The notes under the pieces are model-generated. The model was not told where the DNA came from. It made no database searches and saw only the letters and a list, made by a program, of their open reading frames with translations. A stretch of DNA of 60,421 bases from Aurantimonas coralicida (GTDB lineage: Bacteria; Pseudomonadota; Alphaproteobacteria; Rhizobiales; Rhizobiaceae). The position numbers were made by a program, and so were the translations under genes. The stretch lies in contig DRFF01000170.1 in the NCBI GenBank assembly GCA_011050685.1, positions 1 to 60,421 of the forward strand, in the 5' to 3' direction. Shown one piece after another: positions 38,629 through 47,409 of the stretch (position 1 is its first letter; the number at the start of each line of letters is the position of its first letter).

Positions 38629-38644
38629 TTAAATATCGGTTAAC
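38629..38644. promoter_or_regulatory. CtrA-type binding site (TTAA-N7-TTAAC)
   Basis: TTAA (38629-38632), seven bases, then TTAAC (38640-38644) is a full match to the CtrA consensus of alphaproteobacteria. TTAA is rare in this GC-rich sequence. It sits between the minus-strand 41-residue gene (70 bp away) and the plus-strand DUF599 gene (176 bp away), and a GANTC site (38575-38579) lies between the box and the small gene. Confidence 0.65.
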
Positions 38645-38819
38645 CTCCGTGTTCACAAGATGCCGTCCCCGAAAATTTTCGGATGGTGAATTTACACCCG
38701 CCAGCCTTGTCCCGGCCTTGACGGAACGCTTGCCCGGGTGCCTTTCGCTAGCGGCGCTAGGCACTATGCTCGTACGATACGGCGCGCAGGCATGAATGGA
38801 ACGAGAAGAGGCGTGGCCG

Positions 38820-39503
38820 ATGGTCATCGACACAATCGATCTGGCGGCGCTGGTGATTTTCCTCCTCGTGTGGATCGGCTATAGCTGGTTCACGGAACGA
38901 GGACCGTTCGCGGAGCGAGGCCTGTCGAGCGCCATTAACCAGCAGCGGGAACGCTGGATGCGGGTCATGTTCCTGCGCGATCTGCGTATGATCGACACCG
39001 CGATCATGGCTGGACTGCAGCAGGGTACGGCATTTTTCGCTTCGGCCTGCATCTTTGCCATCGGCGGGACCTTCGCCATGCTGGGTTCGGCCGAGCGTAT
39101 CGCGGTCATCGCCTCGGATCTGCCATTCTACGGTCGGCTCGACCGGGCGTTGGTCGAGTTCAAGCTGCTTGGGCTGGTGATGATATTCGCCTACGCGTTC
39201 TTCAAGTTCGGCTGGGCGTATCGCCTGTTCAATTATTGCTCGATCCTGATCGGCGCGATTCCGATGCATGCCGATGCAGAGGCGAACCCCGCCGAAGCCG
39301 AACGAGCCGTCGTGCGTGCGGCGCGGCTCAACCAGCAAGCCGGCCTGAATTTCAATTCCGGGCTGCGGGCGATCTTCTTCGCCCTGGCCTATCTCGGCTG
39401 GTTTCTCGGCCCATATGCGCTGTTTCTCACGACCTTCCTGGTCCTCATGATCTTGGCCAACCGCCAGTTCTATTCCCCGGCCCGAAAGGCGTTCATCGAT
39501 TGA
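38820..39503 (+). CDS. DUF599 membrane protein
   Basis: A 227-residue inner-membrane protein with four predicted helices (residues about 5-22, 65-85, 112-135 and 185-215) and the family segments YSWFTERGPFAER and FKFGWAYRLFNYCSILIGA. Its function is unknown. ATG 38820 is chosen because AAGAGG lies eight bases upstream, rather than ATG 38796. It overlaps the next gene by 4 bp. A CtrA-type box lies in its upstream region. Confidence 0.9.
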   Translation: MVIDTIDLAALVIFLLVWIGYSWFTERGPFAERGLSSAINQQRERWMRVMFLRDLRMIDTAIMAGLQQGTAFFASACIFAIGGTFAMLGSAERIAVIASDLPFYGRLDRALVEFKLLGLVMIFAYAFFKFGWAYRLFNYCSILIGAIPMHADAEANPAEAERAVVRAARLNQQAGLNFNSGLRAIFFALAYLGWFLGPYALFLTTFLVLMILANRQFYSPARKAFID

Positions 39504-39796
39504 CCGACGATCCGAAACAGTTTCCGCAACCCGACCAACTCACCATCACAGAGGCGATCGAAACGGCGGTCGCGGCGCGCGAAGATGGCAAGACCGTCTG
39601 CCCCTCCGAGGTGGCGCGAGCCCTCGCCGGATCCGACGAGAAAAACTGGCGGCGCCTGATGAAGCCGATTCGGGCCGAAGCTGTCAGGTTGGCCGATGCG
39701 GGCCGGCTTGATATCCGCCGCAAGGGCAAGACCGTCGACCCGCATGATTTTCGGGGCGTTTATCGTCTGGCCGCACCCCGCTCGGCCGAAGCTTGA
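39500..39796 (+). CDS. DUF3253 family protein
   Basis: A 98-residue basic protein recognised by GKTVCPSEVARALAG, the WRRLMKPIRAEAVRLADAG stretch and GKTVDPHDFRGVYRLA, which resemble a small winged-helix fold. The family has no known role. The start is TTG 39500, inside the stop of the DUF599 gene (TTGA), which explains the lack of a separate ribosome site. It converges with ydcF. Confidence 0.85.
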   Translation: MTDDPKQFPQPDQLTITEAIETAVAAREDGKTVCPSEVARALAGSDEKNWRRLMKPIRAEAVRLADAGRLDIRRKGKTVDPHDFRGVYRLAAPRSAEA

Positions 39797-39832
39797 TTCC
39801 CCGAGGAATTCGCGTGATCGTCCGCCTTCGGC

Positions 39833-40630
39833 TTAGGTCCTGGGGCCAGGTATGAACGCATCGGTGCGCCCCGCCAGGCGATAAGCCAGCAGCCCAAGAT
39901 ACTCGCGTATCGCGAAATGCACCTTCTCCAGATTTCGGGTCGTGGCGCTCGACGGGCGCCACAGCGCGGTGCCCGATGGCGTACGATAGTCCACCGGATA
40001 GGGCAGCACCGGGAACTGCGCGACCCGGAACGTTCCGACGGCACGCGGCATATGGTAGGCTGACGTCACAAGCAACCAGGTCTCGTCCGGCTTCGGCTGT
40101 GCGAGTTGTCTGGCGTACAGCGCGTTTTCAAACGTATCGCGCGCCCGACTGTCGAGCACCAGCCGCTCCGGCGCGAGGCCGAGCGAAAGAAAGAACTCGC
40201 TGGCCGCTTCCGTTTCCGGGATATCGTCCTCGAACACGGCGGCGACGCCGCCGCTGAACAGCACTTTCGCGTCCGGGTATCGCCGCGCCAACGCCAGCGC
40301 TGCCGTCACCCTGTCGGCGGCCTCATTGAGCTCCGGCACGCCCCGGGTTCGGGCCACACGCGTGTCGAACGCTCCGCCGAGGACGATGATCCCGGCAACC
40401 TCGGCGGGAAGCTCCGGGCGCGGAAAACGGTTCTCCAGGTACGCCGTCATCACCAAGCCCGCCGGCGTCAGGCTGCTGACCGCCAGCGCGATGGCCGCGA
40501 GTGAATACAGCGTCACGGCGGTTCGCCGGTAGCGCAGCCGCCCGGCAAGCAAGCCGAGCGCTCCAAGGAGCAGGATGGCCACCAGCGGCTGCAGGAGAAA
40601 CCAGCCGAGCTTGGCAAGATAGAAGAACAG
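39833..40630 (-). CDS. YdcF/DUF218-family membrane protein, probable CTG start
   Basis: A 265-residue protein with two N-terminal helices and a DUF218 domain (about 80-250) marked by AGIIVLGGAFDTR, VLFSGGVAA, DSRARDTFENAL and VTSAYHMPRA. Relatives such as ElyC are envelope proteins linked to peptidoglycan or SanA-like roles. The nearest GTG (40582) would cut off half of the first helix. Extending back gives FFYLAKLGWFLLQPLVAILL, which matches relatives, up to CTG 40630 with AGGAGG six bases upstream. Between it and the upstream stop there is no ATG, GTG or TTG. Confidence 0.88.
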   Translation of the reverse strand: MFFYLAKLGWFLLQPLVAILLLGALGLLAGRLRYRRTAVTLYSLAAIALAVSSLTPAGLVMTAYLENRFPRPELPAEVAGIIVLGGAFDTRVARTRGVPELNEAADRVTAALALARRYPDAKVLFSGGVAAVFEDDIPETEAASEFFLSLGLAPERLVLDSRARDTFENALYARQLAQPKPDETWLLVTSAYHMPRAVGTFRVAQFPVLPYPVDYRTPSGTALWRPSSATTRNLEKVHFAIREYLGLLAYRLAGRTDAFIPGPRT

Positions 40631-40717
40631 GGCCGGCCTCCTGGCATGGATGGTAGTGAGGCACCCTCATATCAGAAGCCGACGACCCGTGTATCCTCGC
40701 CAGCCTCAGTCAAACCA

Positions 40718-42049
40718 TCACGATTCCGCGTCGCCGGTGCCCGCATCGCCGGACTTCTCCACGGTGACCGGCGTGCGCATGATGATCTCGCGGTGCGGGA
40801 ACGGGATAGCGATATCGTTTGCCTTGAACGCATCCCAGAGCGCCAAAAACACTTCGCCCTTGACGTTGGTGAGTCCAGCCTGTGGATCGCGGATCCAGAA
40901 GCGCACGACGAAATCGATGGAGGAGTCGCCGAAGCCGGTCATCCAGCAGACGACACCCTTGTGATTGACGACCCGTTCGAGCGCGGCGGTCGCTTCTTTG
41001 GAAATGCGTATCACCTCGTGCGGATCGGAATCATAGGAAACGCCGAATTCGACGTCGATACGCACCAAGTTGTTGGAGAAGGACCAGTTGATCACCTGGT
41101 TGGTGATGAAGTCCTCGTTCGGGATCAGATATTCGCGCCCGTCGCGGGTCACCACGGAGACGAAACGCGCGCGCAGTTCCCGGATCCAACCGAAGGTATC
41201 GCCAAGCGAGATCGTGTCCCCCGGTTTGATCGACCGGTCGGTCAGGATGATGATGCCCGAGATGAAGTTCGAGACCACCTTCTGCAGACCGAAGCCGAGA
41301 CCGACACCGATTGCGCCGGAGAAAATCGTCAGCGCCGTCAAATCGACGCCGGCCGAGGCGAGCGCGACTGCCAGCGCCAGAAGGATCAGGCCGATCTTCA
41401 GGAACTTGCCGATCAGCACCCTTAGAGTGGGCGTCAGTTCCTCGCTGCGTTGAACCCGGGTATCCAGAAAGTTTCCCGCGGTCGATGCCAGCCAGAGCGT
41501 GACGGCAAGGACCACTATGGTCTTGATGACGAGCAGCGCCGAGATGCGTGATTGCCCGACGGTCAGGGCGGTCTGGTCCAGCACTTCGGCGACCGGGCCG
41601 ATGAGATCGAGAATGGAAAGCGCCGCCAAGCCCCAGGCGACGAAGGTGATCACGCGCGACAGTAGGCGGTTGCGGACGATTCGTGAGGCGACCGCGATGA
41701 CGAGATAGGCGAGCGCAAGGTCGAAGACGATCGCGACGATCTGGGAGCGTGGCCCGCCCGCGGCCGCATCGATGAGCTTGGCGCCCCACAGGAGCAAGAC
41801 GAAGAACACCAGGCCCATCCGCCGGCGAATGGCGGCAACGATACGCAGGAACCTTGGCGCGCCTTTGATCTTGCGGACCTGAAGTTCGATCGGCACACGC
41901 GACAGGCGATCGAGCAGCCAGGCGAAGGCGAGACAGGCAGTGACGATCGCAATCTGCAAAAGTGACGACGGCTGGTAGAAGAAGCCGAAAAGATCCTGGC
42001 TCCACTCCACGACATCCGCGCCAATCCGCTGCAGCGCCCGTTCGTCCAT
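40718..42049 (-). CDS. MscS-family mechanosensitive channel
   Basis: A 443-residue channel protein with several N-terminal helices (about 30-250), the pore-lining segment FSGAIGVGLGFGLQKVVSNF and the beta domain with GDTISLGDTFGWIRELRARF, followed by the cytoplasmic alpha/beta cage. It should release solutes on osmotic downshift. Its ATG shares one base with the stop of the aldo/keto reductase gene (TGATG), so it is co-translated with an enzyme of unrelated type. Confidence 0.93.
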   Translation of the reverse strand: MDERALQRIGADVVEWSQDLFGFFYQPSSLLQIAIVTACLAFAWLLDRLSRVPIELQVRKIKGAPRFLRIVAAIRRRMGLVFFVLLLWGAKLIDAAAGGPRSQIVAIVFDLALAYLVIAVASRIVRNRLLSRVITFVAWGLAALSILDLIGPVAEVLDQTALTVGQSRISALLVIKTIVVLAVTLWLASTAGNFLDTRVQRSEELTPTLRVLIGKFLKIGLILLALAVALASAGVDLTALTIFSGAIGVGLGFGLQKVVSNFISGIIILTDRSIKPGDTISLGDTFGWIRELRARFVSVVTRDGREYLIPNEDFITNQVINWSFSNNLVRIDVEFGVSYDSDPHEVIRISKEATAALERVVNHKGVVCWMTGFGDSSIDFVVRFWIRDPQAGLTNVKGEVFLALWDAFKANDIAIPFPHREIIMRTPVTVEKSGDAGTGDAES

Positions 42050-42879
42050 CAGGCGCGGTCCCAGTTCGGGGCAAAGGAGGGATCGATCAGCCTCTCCCGG
42101 CGACGCGTCAGCGCCGTTATCTCCTGCCGCTCGACGTCGGTCAGAGCGAAATCGAAGATGTCGATGTTCTCTTTCAGCCGATCTGGTTGGGAGGTCCGCG
42201 GAATAGCCCCGACACCATCCTGTTCAATCTCCCACCGCAGGACGATCTGTGCGGGAGTCTTGCCGTGGCGCCGGGCGGCGTCGCGAATGACCGAGTTCTC
42301 CAGAAGCACGCCACCCTTTCCGATGGGCGAATAGGCCACCATCGCCATGTCATGGCGCCGACACGCCGTCAGAACATCGTCCTGGCTCAGGAAGGGATGG
42401 TATTCGACTTGGTTGCAGACGAGCGGTGCCGCCGACATAGCGGCTGCCTCATCGAGCATGGCACTGGGAAAGTTGGCGACGCCGATATGTCTGGTCAGTT
42501 CCTCGCCGATCGTCGCGTTCAACGCGTCGATCGATTCTTCCAGCGCGATTTCGTGGTTCGGCCAATGGATCAGCAACAGGTCGACTGGGCCGATATTCAA
42601 TGCCTCGAAGGCCTTTCGCGCGGTGGGCACAAGGTCGGCCTCACCAATGTCGGTCCACCAGATCTTGGTTGTGACGAACAGCTCTTCGCGATCAATGCTG
42701 CTTCGGCGAATTCCCTCGCCGACTTCCTTCTCGTTACCGTACATGCGGGCCGTGTCGAGATGGCGATAGCCGGCATCGATTGCCTTCGCCACCATATCGA
42801 CGCAAGTCTCGCCTTCGAGTGTATAGGTTCCGAAACCGATCGCGGGGATGCGCGCGGCGTTCGCCTCGATGATCTTCAT
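42049..42879 (-). CDS. Aldo/keto reductase
   Basis: A 276-residue NADPH-dependent TIM-barrel reductase of the 2,5-diketo-gluconate reductase type. The catalytic tetrad is present: Asp and Tyr in HLDTARMYGNE, Lys in VTTKIWW and His in LLIHWPN. GIGVANFPSAMLDE-like and GAIPRTSQPDRLKEN segments bind cofactor. ATG 42879 is chosen for GAAGG seven bases upstream; the frame continues 18 codons further. It is co-translated with mscS. The substrate is unknown. Confidence 0.93.
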   Translation of the reverse strand: MKIIEANAARIPAIGFGTYTLEGETCVDMVAKAIDAGYRHLDTARMYGNEKEVGEGIRRSSIDREELFVTTKIWWTDIGEADLVPTARKAFEALNIGPVDLLLIHWPNHEIALEESIDALNATIGEELTRHIGVANFPSAMLDEAAAMSAAPLVCNQVEYHPFLSQDDVLTACRRHDMAMVAYSPIGKGGVLLENSVIRDAARRHGKTPAQIVLRWEIEQDGVGAIPRTSQPDRLKENIDIFDFALTDVERQEITALTRRRERLIDPSFAPNWDRA

Positions 42880-42974
42880 GAATTGCCTTCCCAGGGTAAA
42901 GGGCCGAATCGATCCAGCGGCCTCCATCATCAAAATAGGCGGCCCGCAAGGGTGTCCAGCGTCAAGGAAGTCGC

Positions 42975-43931
42975 GTGTCCCAATCCGTCAACCCGACCAG
43001 CCGAGGTCGCATCGAGTTCATCGACATGGCGCGCGCCGTCGCGCTGTTCGCGATGGCGATCTACCACTTCGCCTGGGATCTGGAGTTCTTCAACTATGTC
43101 GAGCGCGGGCTGACCGGTTCAGGCGGTTGGAAAATCTTCGCGCGCACCATCGCCTCGAGCTTCCTGTTCCTCGTCGGTGTCAGCCTGGTGCTTGCTCATG
43201 GGCGAGCGATCCGCTGGCGCCCCTTCCTGATCCGCCTCGCGCAGGTGGTCGCCGGCGCTGTGGCAATCACGGTCGTGACGTTTTTCGTCACGCCGAACAG
43301 CTTCGTATTCTTCGGCATCCTGCAATTGATCGCGGTCGCCAGCCTGCTCGGGTTGCTGTTTATTCGTTTGCCCTGGCTCGTGACCGCATTCGCCGCCATC
43401 GCGACGGTCGCCCTGCCCTTCGTGATCTCGCACCCCGTCTTCGATCCGAAATGGTTCGCCTGGATCGGTTTCTACCAGATTCCCCCGTTTTCCAACGATT
43501 TCATTCCGATCTTCCCGTTCTTCGGAGCGGTCCTGGCAGGCATCGCGGCGGCGCGCTTCGCCCTCGCCCACAGCGTCTTCGACCGGATGCGCAGCTGGAA
43601 CCCGGCGCTCCGCCCGATGTGGCGGCTGGGCGTCCTCGGCCGCCATGCCCTGCTGTTCTACCTGCTGCACCAGCCGATCTTGTTCGGCATGGTCTTCGTT
43701 TTCTCCCTGGCCGCACCGGCGGACACGCAAGCCGTCTTCCGCACCGATTGCCAGCGGGCCTGTCTGGCCGAACGCGACGGGGAATTCTGCGAGCGCTATT
43801 GTGGTTGCGCGGAAAGGGAGTTGCGCGCGCAGGGGCTTTTCGACGCGCTGATGGGAGGTGGCCCGGACGAAACCCAGATGACACGCATCCGGGAGATCAC
43901 CAATCAGTGCTCCTTCGAACAAACCAAGTAG
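42975..43931 (+). CDS. DUF1624 (heparan-alpha-glucosaminide acetyltransferase-like) membrane protein
   Basis: A 318-residue inner-membrane protein with about seven helices. GRIEFIDMARAVALFAMAIYH and the FDPKWFAWIGF and PFFGAVLAGIA segments mark the DUF1624 acyltransferase-like family; HLHQP-type FYLLHQPILFG closes the last helix. The roughly 70-residue tail after it carries six cysteines (including ACLAERDGEFCERYCGC), suggesting a metal site or disulfides. The start is GTG 42975 with AAGGA upstream. It is divergent from the aldo/keto reductase gene. Confidence 0.88.
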   Translation: MSQSVNPTSRGRIEFIDMARAVALFAMAIYHFAWDLEFFNYVERGLTGSGGWKIFARTIASSFLFLVGVSLVLAHGRAIRWRPFLIRLAQVVAGAVAITVVTFFVTPNSFVFFGILQLIAVASLLGLLFIRLPWLVTAFAAIATVALPFVISHPVFDPKWFAWIGFYQIPPFSNDFIPIFPFFGAVLAGIAAARFALAHSVFDRMRSWNPALRPMWRLGVLGRHALLFYLLHQPILFGMVFVFSLAAPADTQAVFRTDCQRACLAERDGEFCERYCGCAERELRAQGLFDALMGGGPDETQMTRIREITNQCSFEQTK

Positions 43932-43955
43932 CGGAGCTGGCCGGTATACGCAGCC

Positions 43956-44357
43956 TCAGCCCGCGCGGGCGCCCTGGCCCACGCTGAGTTCGGCCATGCG
44001 GGTGAGGCAGGCCTCCTCGGCGGCGTCGAGTTCGCGCAGCAACTCCTCGATGTCGCGACGCTTCTGTTCGAGCTCACGCCGCTTGTCGCCGACGCGCCGA
44101 ATGATCGCCCGCAATTGCGCGGCCTCGCCGGGCGGGCTCTTGTACATGTTCATGATTTCGCGGATGTCCGCGATCGAAAAACCAAGCCGCTTGCCGCGCA
44201 GGATGTTCTTGAGCAGCTGCCGGTCGGAGTGCCGGAACAACCGCGTCCGGCCGCGTCGGATGGGCGAGATCAGACCTTCATCCTCGTAGAACCGGATCGT
44301 GCGGGTCGAGATGTCGAACTCCCGCGTCAGCTCCGTGATCGTGTAATATTCGCGCAT
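43956..44357 (-). CDS. MerR-family regulator
   Basis: A 133-residue one-component regulator: winged HTH at residues 1-70 (YTITELTREFDISTRTIRFY) and a long dimerising coiled coil (about 75-120) with KRRELEQKRRDIEELLREL. It lacks the cysteine ligands of metal-sensing MerR proteins and resembles the LiuR type that controls leucine/isovalerate catabolism; that role is a guess, since no such genes are adjacent. ATG 44357 is used; the frame goes 13 codons further. It lies 106 bp downstream of mgtE. Confidence 0.88.
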   Translation of the reverse strand: MREYYTITELTREFDISTRTIRFYEDEGLISPIRRGRTRLFRHSDRQLLKNILRGKRLGFSIADIREIMNMYKSPPGEAAQLRAIIRRVGDKRRELEQKRRDIEELLRELDAAEEACLTRMAELSVGQGARAG

Positions 44358-44463
44358 ATGCGATCCGGTTCCCGCCTCGTATGACCCGCGTTGCATGAAT
44401 ATAGATTTACGTCAAAGTCAATTGCAATGCTCAACGAATGGCTCGGCCGCGTCAGCGACGTCC

Positions 44464-45876
44464 TCACTCGACGCCGAACCACCAGGCCGCGAGCCCGAGA
44501 AACGCGAAGAAGCCAACAACGTCGGTCACCGTCGTTACGAATGTCCCGGACGCGATGGCGGGGTCGGCGCCGAGCCGGTCGAGCACCAGCGGGATCAGGA
44601 TTCCCGCGAGCGCGGCGGCCAGCATATTGATGACCATGGCGATCGCGATCACCGTGCCAAGTCCGCGACTGTCGAACCAGATGGCCGCCACGACGCCGAT
44701 GATCGCCGCGAAGATCAAACCGTTGAGCAGCCCGACCAGAGTTTCTCGTCGAATGACTCGCCCGGCGTTGTGAAAGTCGATATCGCGCGCGGCCAAGGCC
44801 CGAACGGTGACGGTCATGGTCTGGGTACCGGCGTTGCCGCCCATCGAGGCGACGATCGGCATCAATACGGCAAGTGCCACCATCTGCTCGATCGTCGCGT
44901 CGAAGAGCCCGATGACGAGAGAGGCGAGGATCGCCGTCGCGAGGTTGATGAGCAGCCAGGAAAAGCGTGACCGCGCGGCGGTCAGCACCGTATCGGAGAT
45001 TTCCTCGTCGCCGACGCCGCCGAGGCGCTTGATGTCCTCCTCGGCCTCTTGCTGCATGATATCGATCACATCGTCGATGGCGAGAACACCGACCAACCGT
45101 TCGTTCGAATCCACCACGGCGGCTGAGGGAAGATCGTATTGCTCGATGACCTGCGCCGCTTCTTCCTGATCCATCTCGGCCGGAATCGCGTGGCGCGTCT
45201 CGTGCATGATGTCTTCGATCTTCTCCGGCCGCTTGGCGCGCAGGATGCGGTCGAGGTCGACGGCGCCCTGCAGCTTGAAGCTCGGATCGATGACGAAGAT
45301 CTGGGCGAAGGATTCGGGTAGATCCTCCTCCTCGCGCATGTAGTCGATGGTCTGGCCGACGGTCCAGAAGGGCGGCACCGCGACAAACTCGGTCTGCATG
45401 CGCCGACCGGCCGATTCCTCTGGATATTCGAGCGAACGCCGCAGCCGAATCCGTTCGCGAAACGGCAGGCGCTCCAGGATCTCCTTGCGATCCTCCTCCT
45501 CGAGGTCCTCCAGAATGTAGACGGCGTCGTCGGATTCCAGTTCGCGGACCGCCGCGGCGATCTGCTCGTTCGGCATCGCATCGACGATCGACAGGCGGAT
45601 TGCTTCGTCGACCTCGGTGAGCGCCGTATAATCGAACGCGTCGCCCAGGAGCCGGACGAGCGCCTGGCGGTTGTCCTTATCAAGCGCTTCGAGAACATCG
45701 CCGAGCTCGGACTCGTGAAGCGGGCTGATTTCCCCCCGCAGCATCTCGGAATCGCCCGCCGCGATCGCTGTCTCGACGCGCTCGCGAAACTCGCGGGCAA
45801 CGAAGCCGTCCTCATCGTATAATTCCGACCGGACCTCCGCTTCGGGTACATGTTCGTCGAGCCGCGTATCAGCCAT
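44464..45876 (-). CDS. mgtE: Magnesium transporter MgtE
   Basis: A 470-residue dimeric Mg2+ channel. The acidic N domain (about 30-135) and two CBS domains (about 140-265) form the magnesium sensor; the membrane domain starts near residue 300 and carries the family motifs MPIVASMGGNAGTQTM and GILIPLVLDRLGADPA. ATG 45876 has GGGAG six bases upstream. The 208-bp leader contains a long-range inverted repeat (45921-45958) that might act as an attenuator. Confidence 0.95.
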   Translation of the reverse strand: MADTRLDEHVPEAEVRSELYDEDGFVAREFRERVETAIAAGDSEMLRGEISPLHESELGDVLEALDKDNRQALVRLLGDAFDYTALTEVDEAIRLSIVDAMPNEQIAAAVRELESDDAVYILEDLEEEDRKEILERLPFRERIRLRRSLEYPEESAGRRMQTEFVAVPPFWTVGQTIDYMREEEDLPESFAQIFVIDPSFKLQGAVDLDRILRAKRPEKIEDIMHETRHAIPAEMDQEEAAQVIEQYDLPSAAVVDSNERLVGVLAIDDVIDIMQQEAEEDIKRLGGVGDEEISDTVLTAARSRFSWLLINLATAILASLVIGLFDATIEQMVALAVLMPIVASMGGNAGTQTMTVTVRALAARDIDFHNAGRVIRRETLVGLLNGLIFAAIIGVVAAIWFDSRGLGTVIAIAMVINMLAAALAGILIPLVLDRLGADPAIASGTFVTTVTDVVGFFAFLGLAAWWFGVE

Positions 45877-45920
45877 GCACACTCCCTCTGCAGCGGAAAA
45901 ATTTGCATCCGCCGAAAAGC

Positions 45921-45958
45921 GGGACCGTCACCCGAGCGTTTAGATCAAATCCGGTCCC
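45921..45958 (-). promoter_or_regulatory. Inverted repeat in the mgtE leader
   Basis: GGGACCG (45921-45927) and CGGTCCC (45952-45958) can pair in the mgtE transcript around a 24-base loop, with GCTTTTC following on the minus strand. It sits 45 bases before the mgtE ATG. It is terminator-like but not a match to a known magnesium riboswitch. Confidence 0.35.
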
Positions 45959-46084
45959 TTCGGAAGCGGCAGTCGTCCAGCGCTTGGCGACTCTCATCAT
46001 CTGCGAAGAAATTCCGGCGAGTAAACCTTTGACGTAGGCAGATCACGCGATCGAGGCTCGCAATTCCCAGGACGAGGCACGGCC

Positions 46085-47116
46085 TCAGTTCGTCGTAACC
46101 GGCCGCGAACGCATGCGCTGAACCGTCTCCCGCTCGGCCCGCTTGCATCGCATCGGTGGCAGACCGCGATCCATGAGCTCCATGTCCTCGATCACCATAT
46201 CACCCATCTTCTTGAAAGCCGCATCCAAGGCCCCGGCACGGTGCGCCGAACGCAGAAAGCCTGACAGGCCGCGCACGGGATGATCCCGCGGCAACGGCTC
46301 TTCCGGGAATACGTCGCTCGCGGCCACGATGTGACCGCTGCTGACAGCATCCATCAACGCCGGGAAATCGACGACGTCGGCGCGGCTGAGCAGGATGAAG
46401 GCAGCGCCGGGGCGCATCTTCGCGAAGCTATCGCGATCGATTAAGCCGCGATTTTCGCTTGTCACCGAGGCCACCACGAAAATGAAATCGCTTTCAGCGA
46501 GAACTGCGTCGAGGCCCGCCGGTTCGGTGCCCGCCTCCAACAGCATGGAGGGCGGCAGCCAGGGGTCGAAGACCCGCACACGCGGGCGGAAGCCGGTAAG
46601 CAGCCGGTTGAGCGCTCGACCGAGATCGCCGAAGCCGATGATCCCGATATCGGCCCCGGACAGGAGCCCCGCCGTCCGATTGCCCTCGCCACCCCAGAGT
46701 TCGCGGCCTTGGCGGAACGCGAGGTCGGCATCGACGATGCCGCGCGCAAGATTGAGCGCCATGGCAAGGCCGAGTTCGGCCACCGGTCCCGCGAATACCG
46801 ACCCGGTCGTCACGACGTGAATGCCGCGCCCGAACAGCATATCGTAAGGCATATTGTCGAGGAGGTTGCTCTCGACGTTGAAGATACAGCGCAGGGAGGG
46901 CATCCGCTCTATCGCTTCGCGTGTTAGCGGCGGCTGGCCAATGATGTAGCGCGCCTGTGCCAGGATATCGGGCGCAAGCGATCCAACACCGGCGGGGTCC
47001 GCGTCGTGGATGTCGTAGCGCCGATGCAGTTCCAGCCGCGCCTCCGGCGAGAAGATCAGGTCCAGTGACCTTGGCTCGGGCGCGCTGATGACAAGAGGAA
47101 GGCCGGGCTTCGGCAT
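46085..47116 (-). CDS. D-2-hydroxyacid dehydrogenase family protein
   Basis: A 343-residue NAD(P)-dependent dehydrogenase. The Rossmann motif is IGIIGFGDLGRALN; the catalytic arginine lies in LLSRADVVDFPAL, the glutamate in DVFPEEPLP and the histidine in RSAHRAGAL, so the active site is complete. ATG 47116 has GGAG eight bases upstream; the frame extends 90 codons further into the divergent cysK region without family similarity. The 293-bp gap to cysK shows no other gene. The substrate hydroxyacid is unknown. Confidence 0.9.
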   Translation of the reverse strand: MPKPGLPLVISAPEPRSLDLIFSPEARLELHRRYDIHDADPAGVGSLAPDILAQARYIIGQPPLTREAIERMPSLRCIFNVESNLLDNMPYDMLFGRGIHVVTTGSVFAGPVAELGLAMALNLARGIVDADLAFRQGRELWGGEGNRTAGLLSGADIGIIGFGDLGRALNRLLTGFRPRVRVFDPWLPPSMLLEAGTEPAGLDAVLAESDFIFVVASVTSENRGLIDRDSFAKMRPGAAFILLSRADVVDFPALMDAVSSGHIVAASDVFPEEPLPRDHPVRGLSGFLRSAHRAGALDAAFKKMGDMVIEDMELMDRGLPPMRCKRAERETVQRMRSRPVTTN

Positions 47117-47409
47117 GGACTGCGCTCCGACGCGGTTGAAGGTGGCGGCTGCGAACCGCCTTCGGATTGCACGACTCACACCACGGATGACGACAGCCCC
47201 GCAAGACGAAAGCCGCGACACCATACCGGCATATGCGACCGAAGCGCGATCGGGAGGAGCGGCCGGCGTAAAGCTGGCGCGATCCGCGCTACTGCGGCCG
47301 TGGTGAAGGAACAACGCGGTCGCTTCGCAAGGATCGTCTTGCCTCGCCCGCCCGGCGGCCATAGGTTCGCTCGAACCCTGTCCCACGCGCTTTTCGAGTC
47401 CTTCGCCTC

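Noticed and set aside
47117-47386. A 90-residue N-terminal extension of the hydroxyacid dehydrogenase
   Set aside because: It has no family similarity; ATG 47116 has a good ribosome site and the extension covers the divergent promoter region with cysK.
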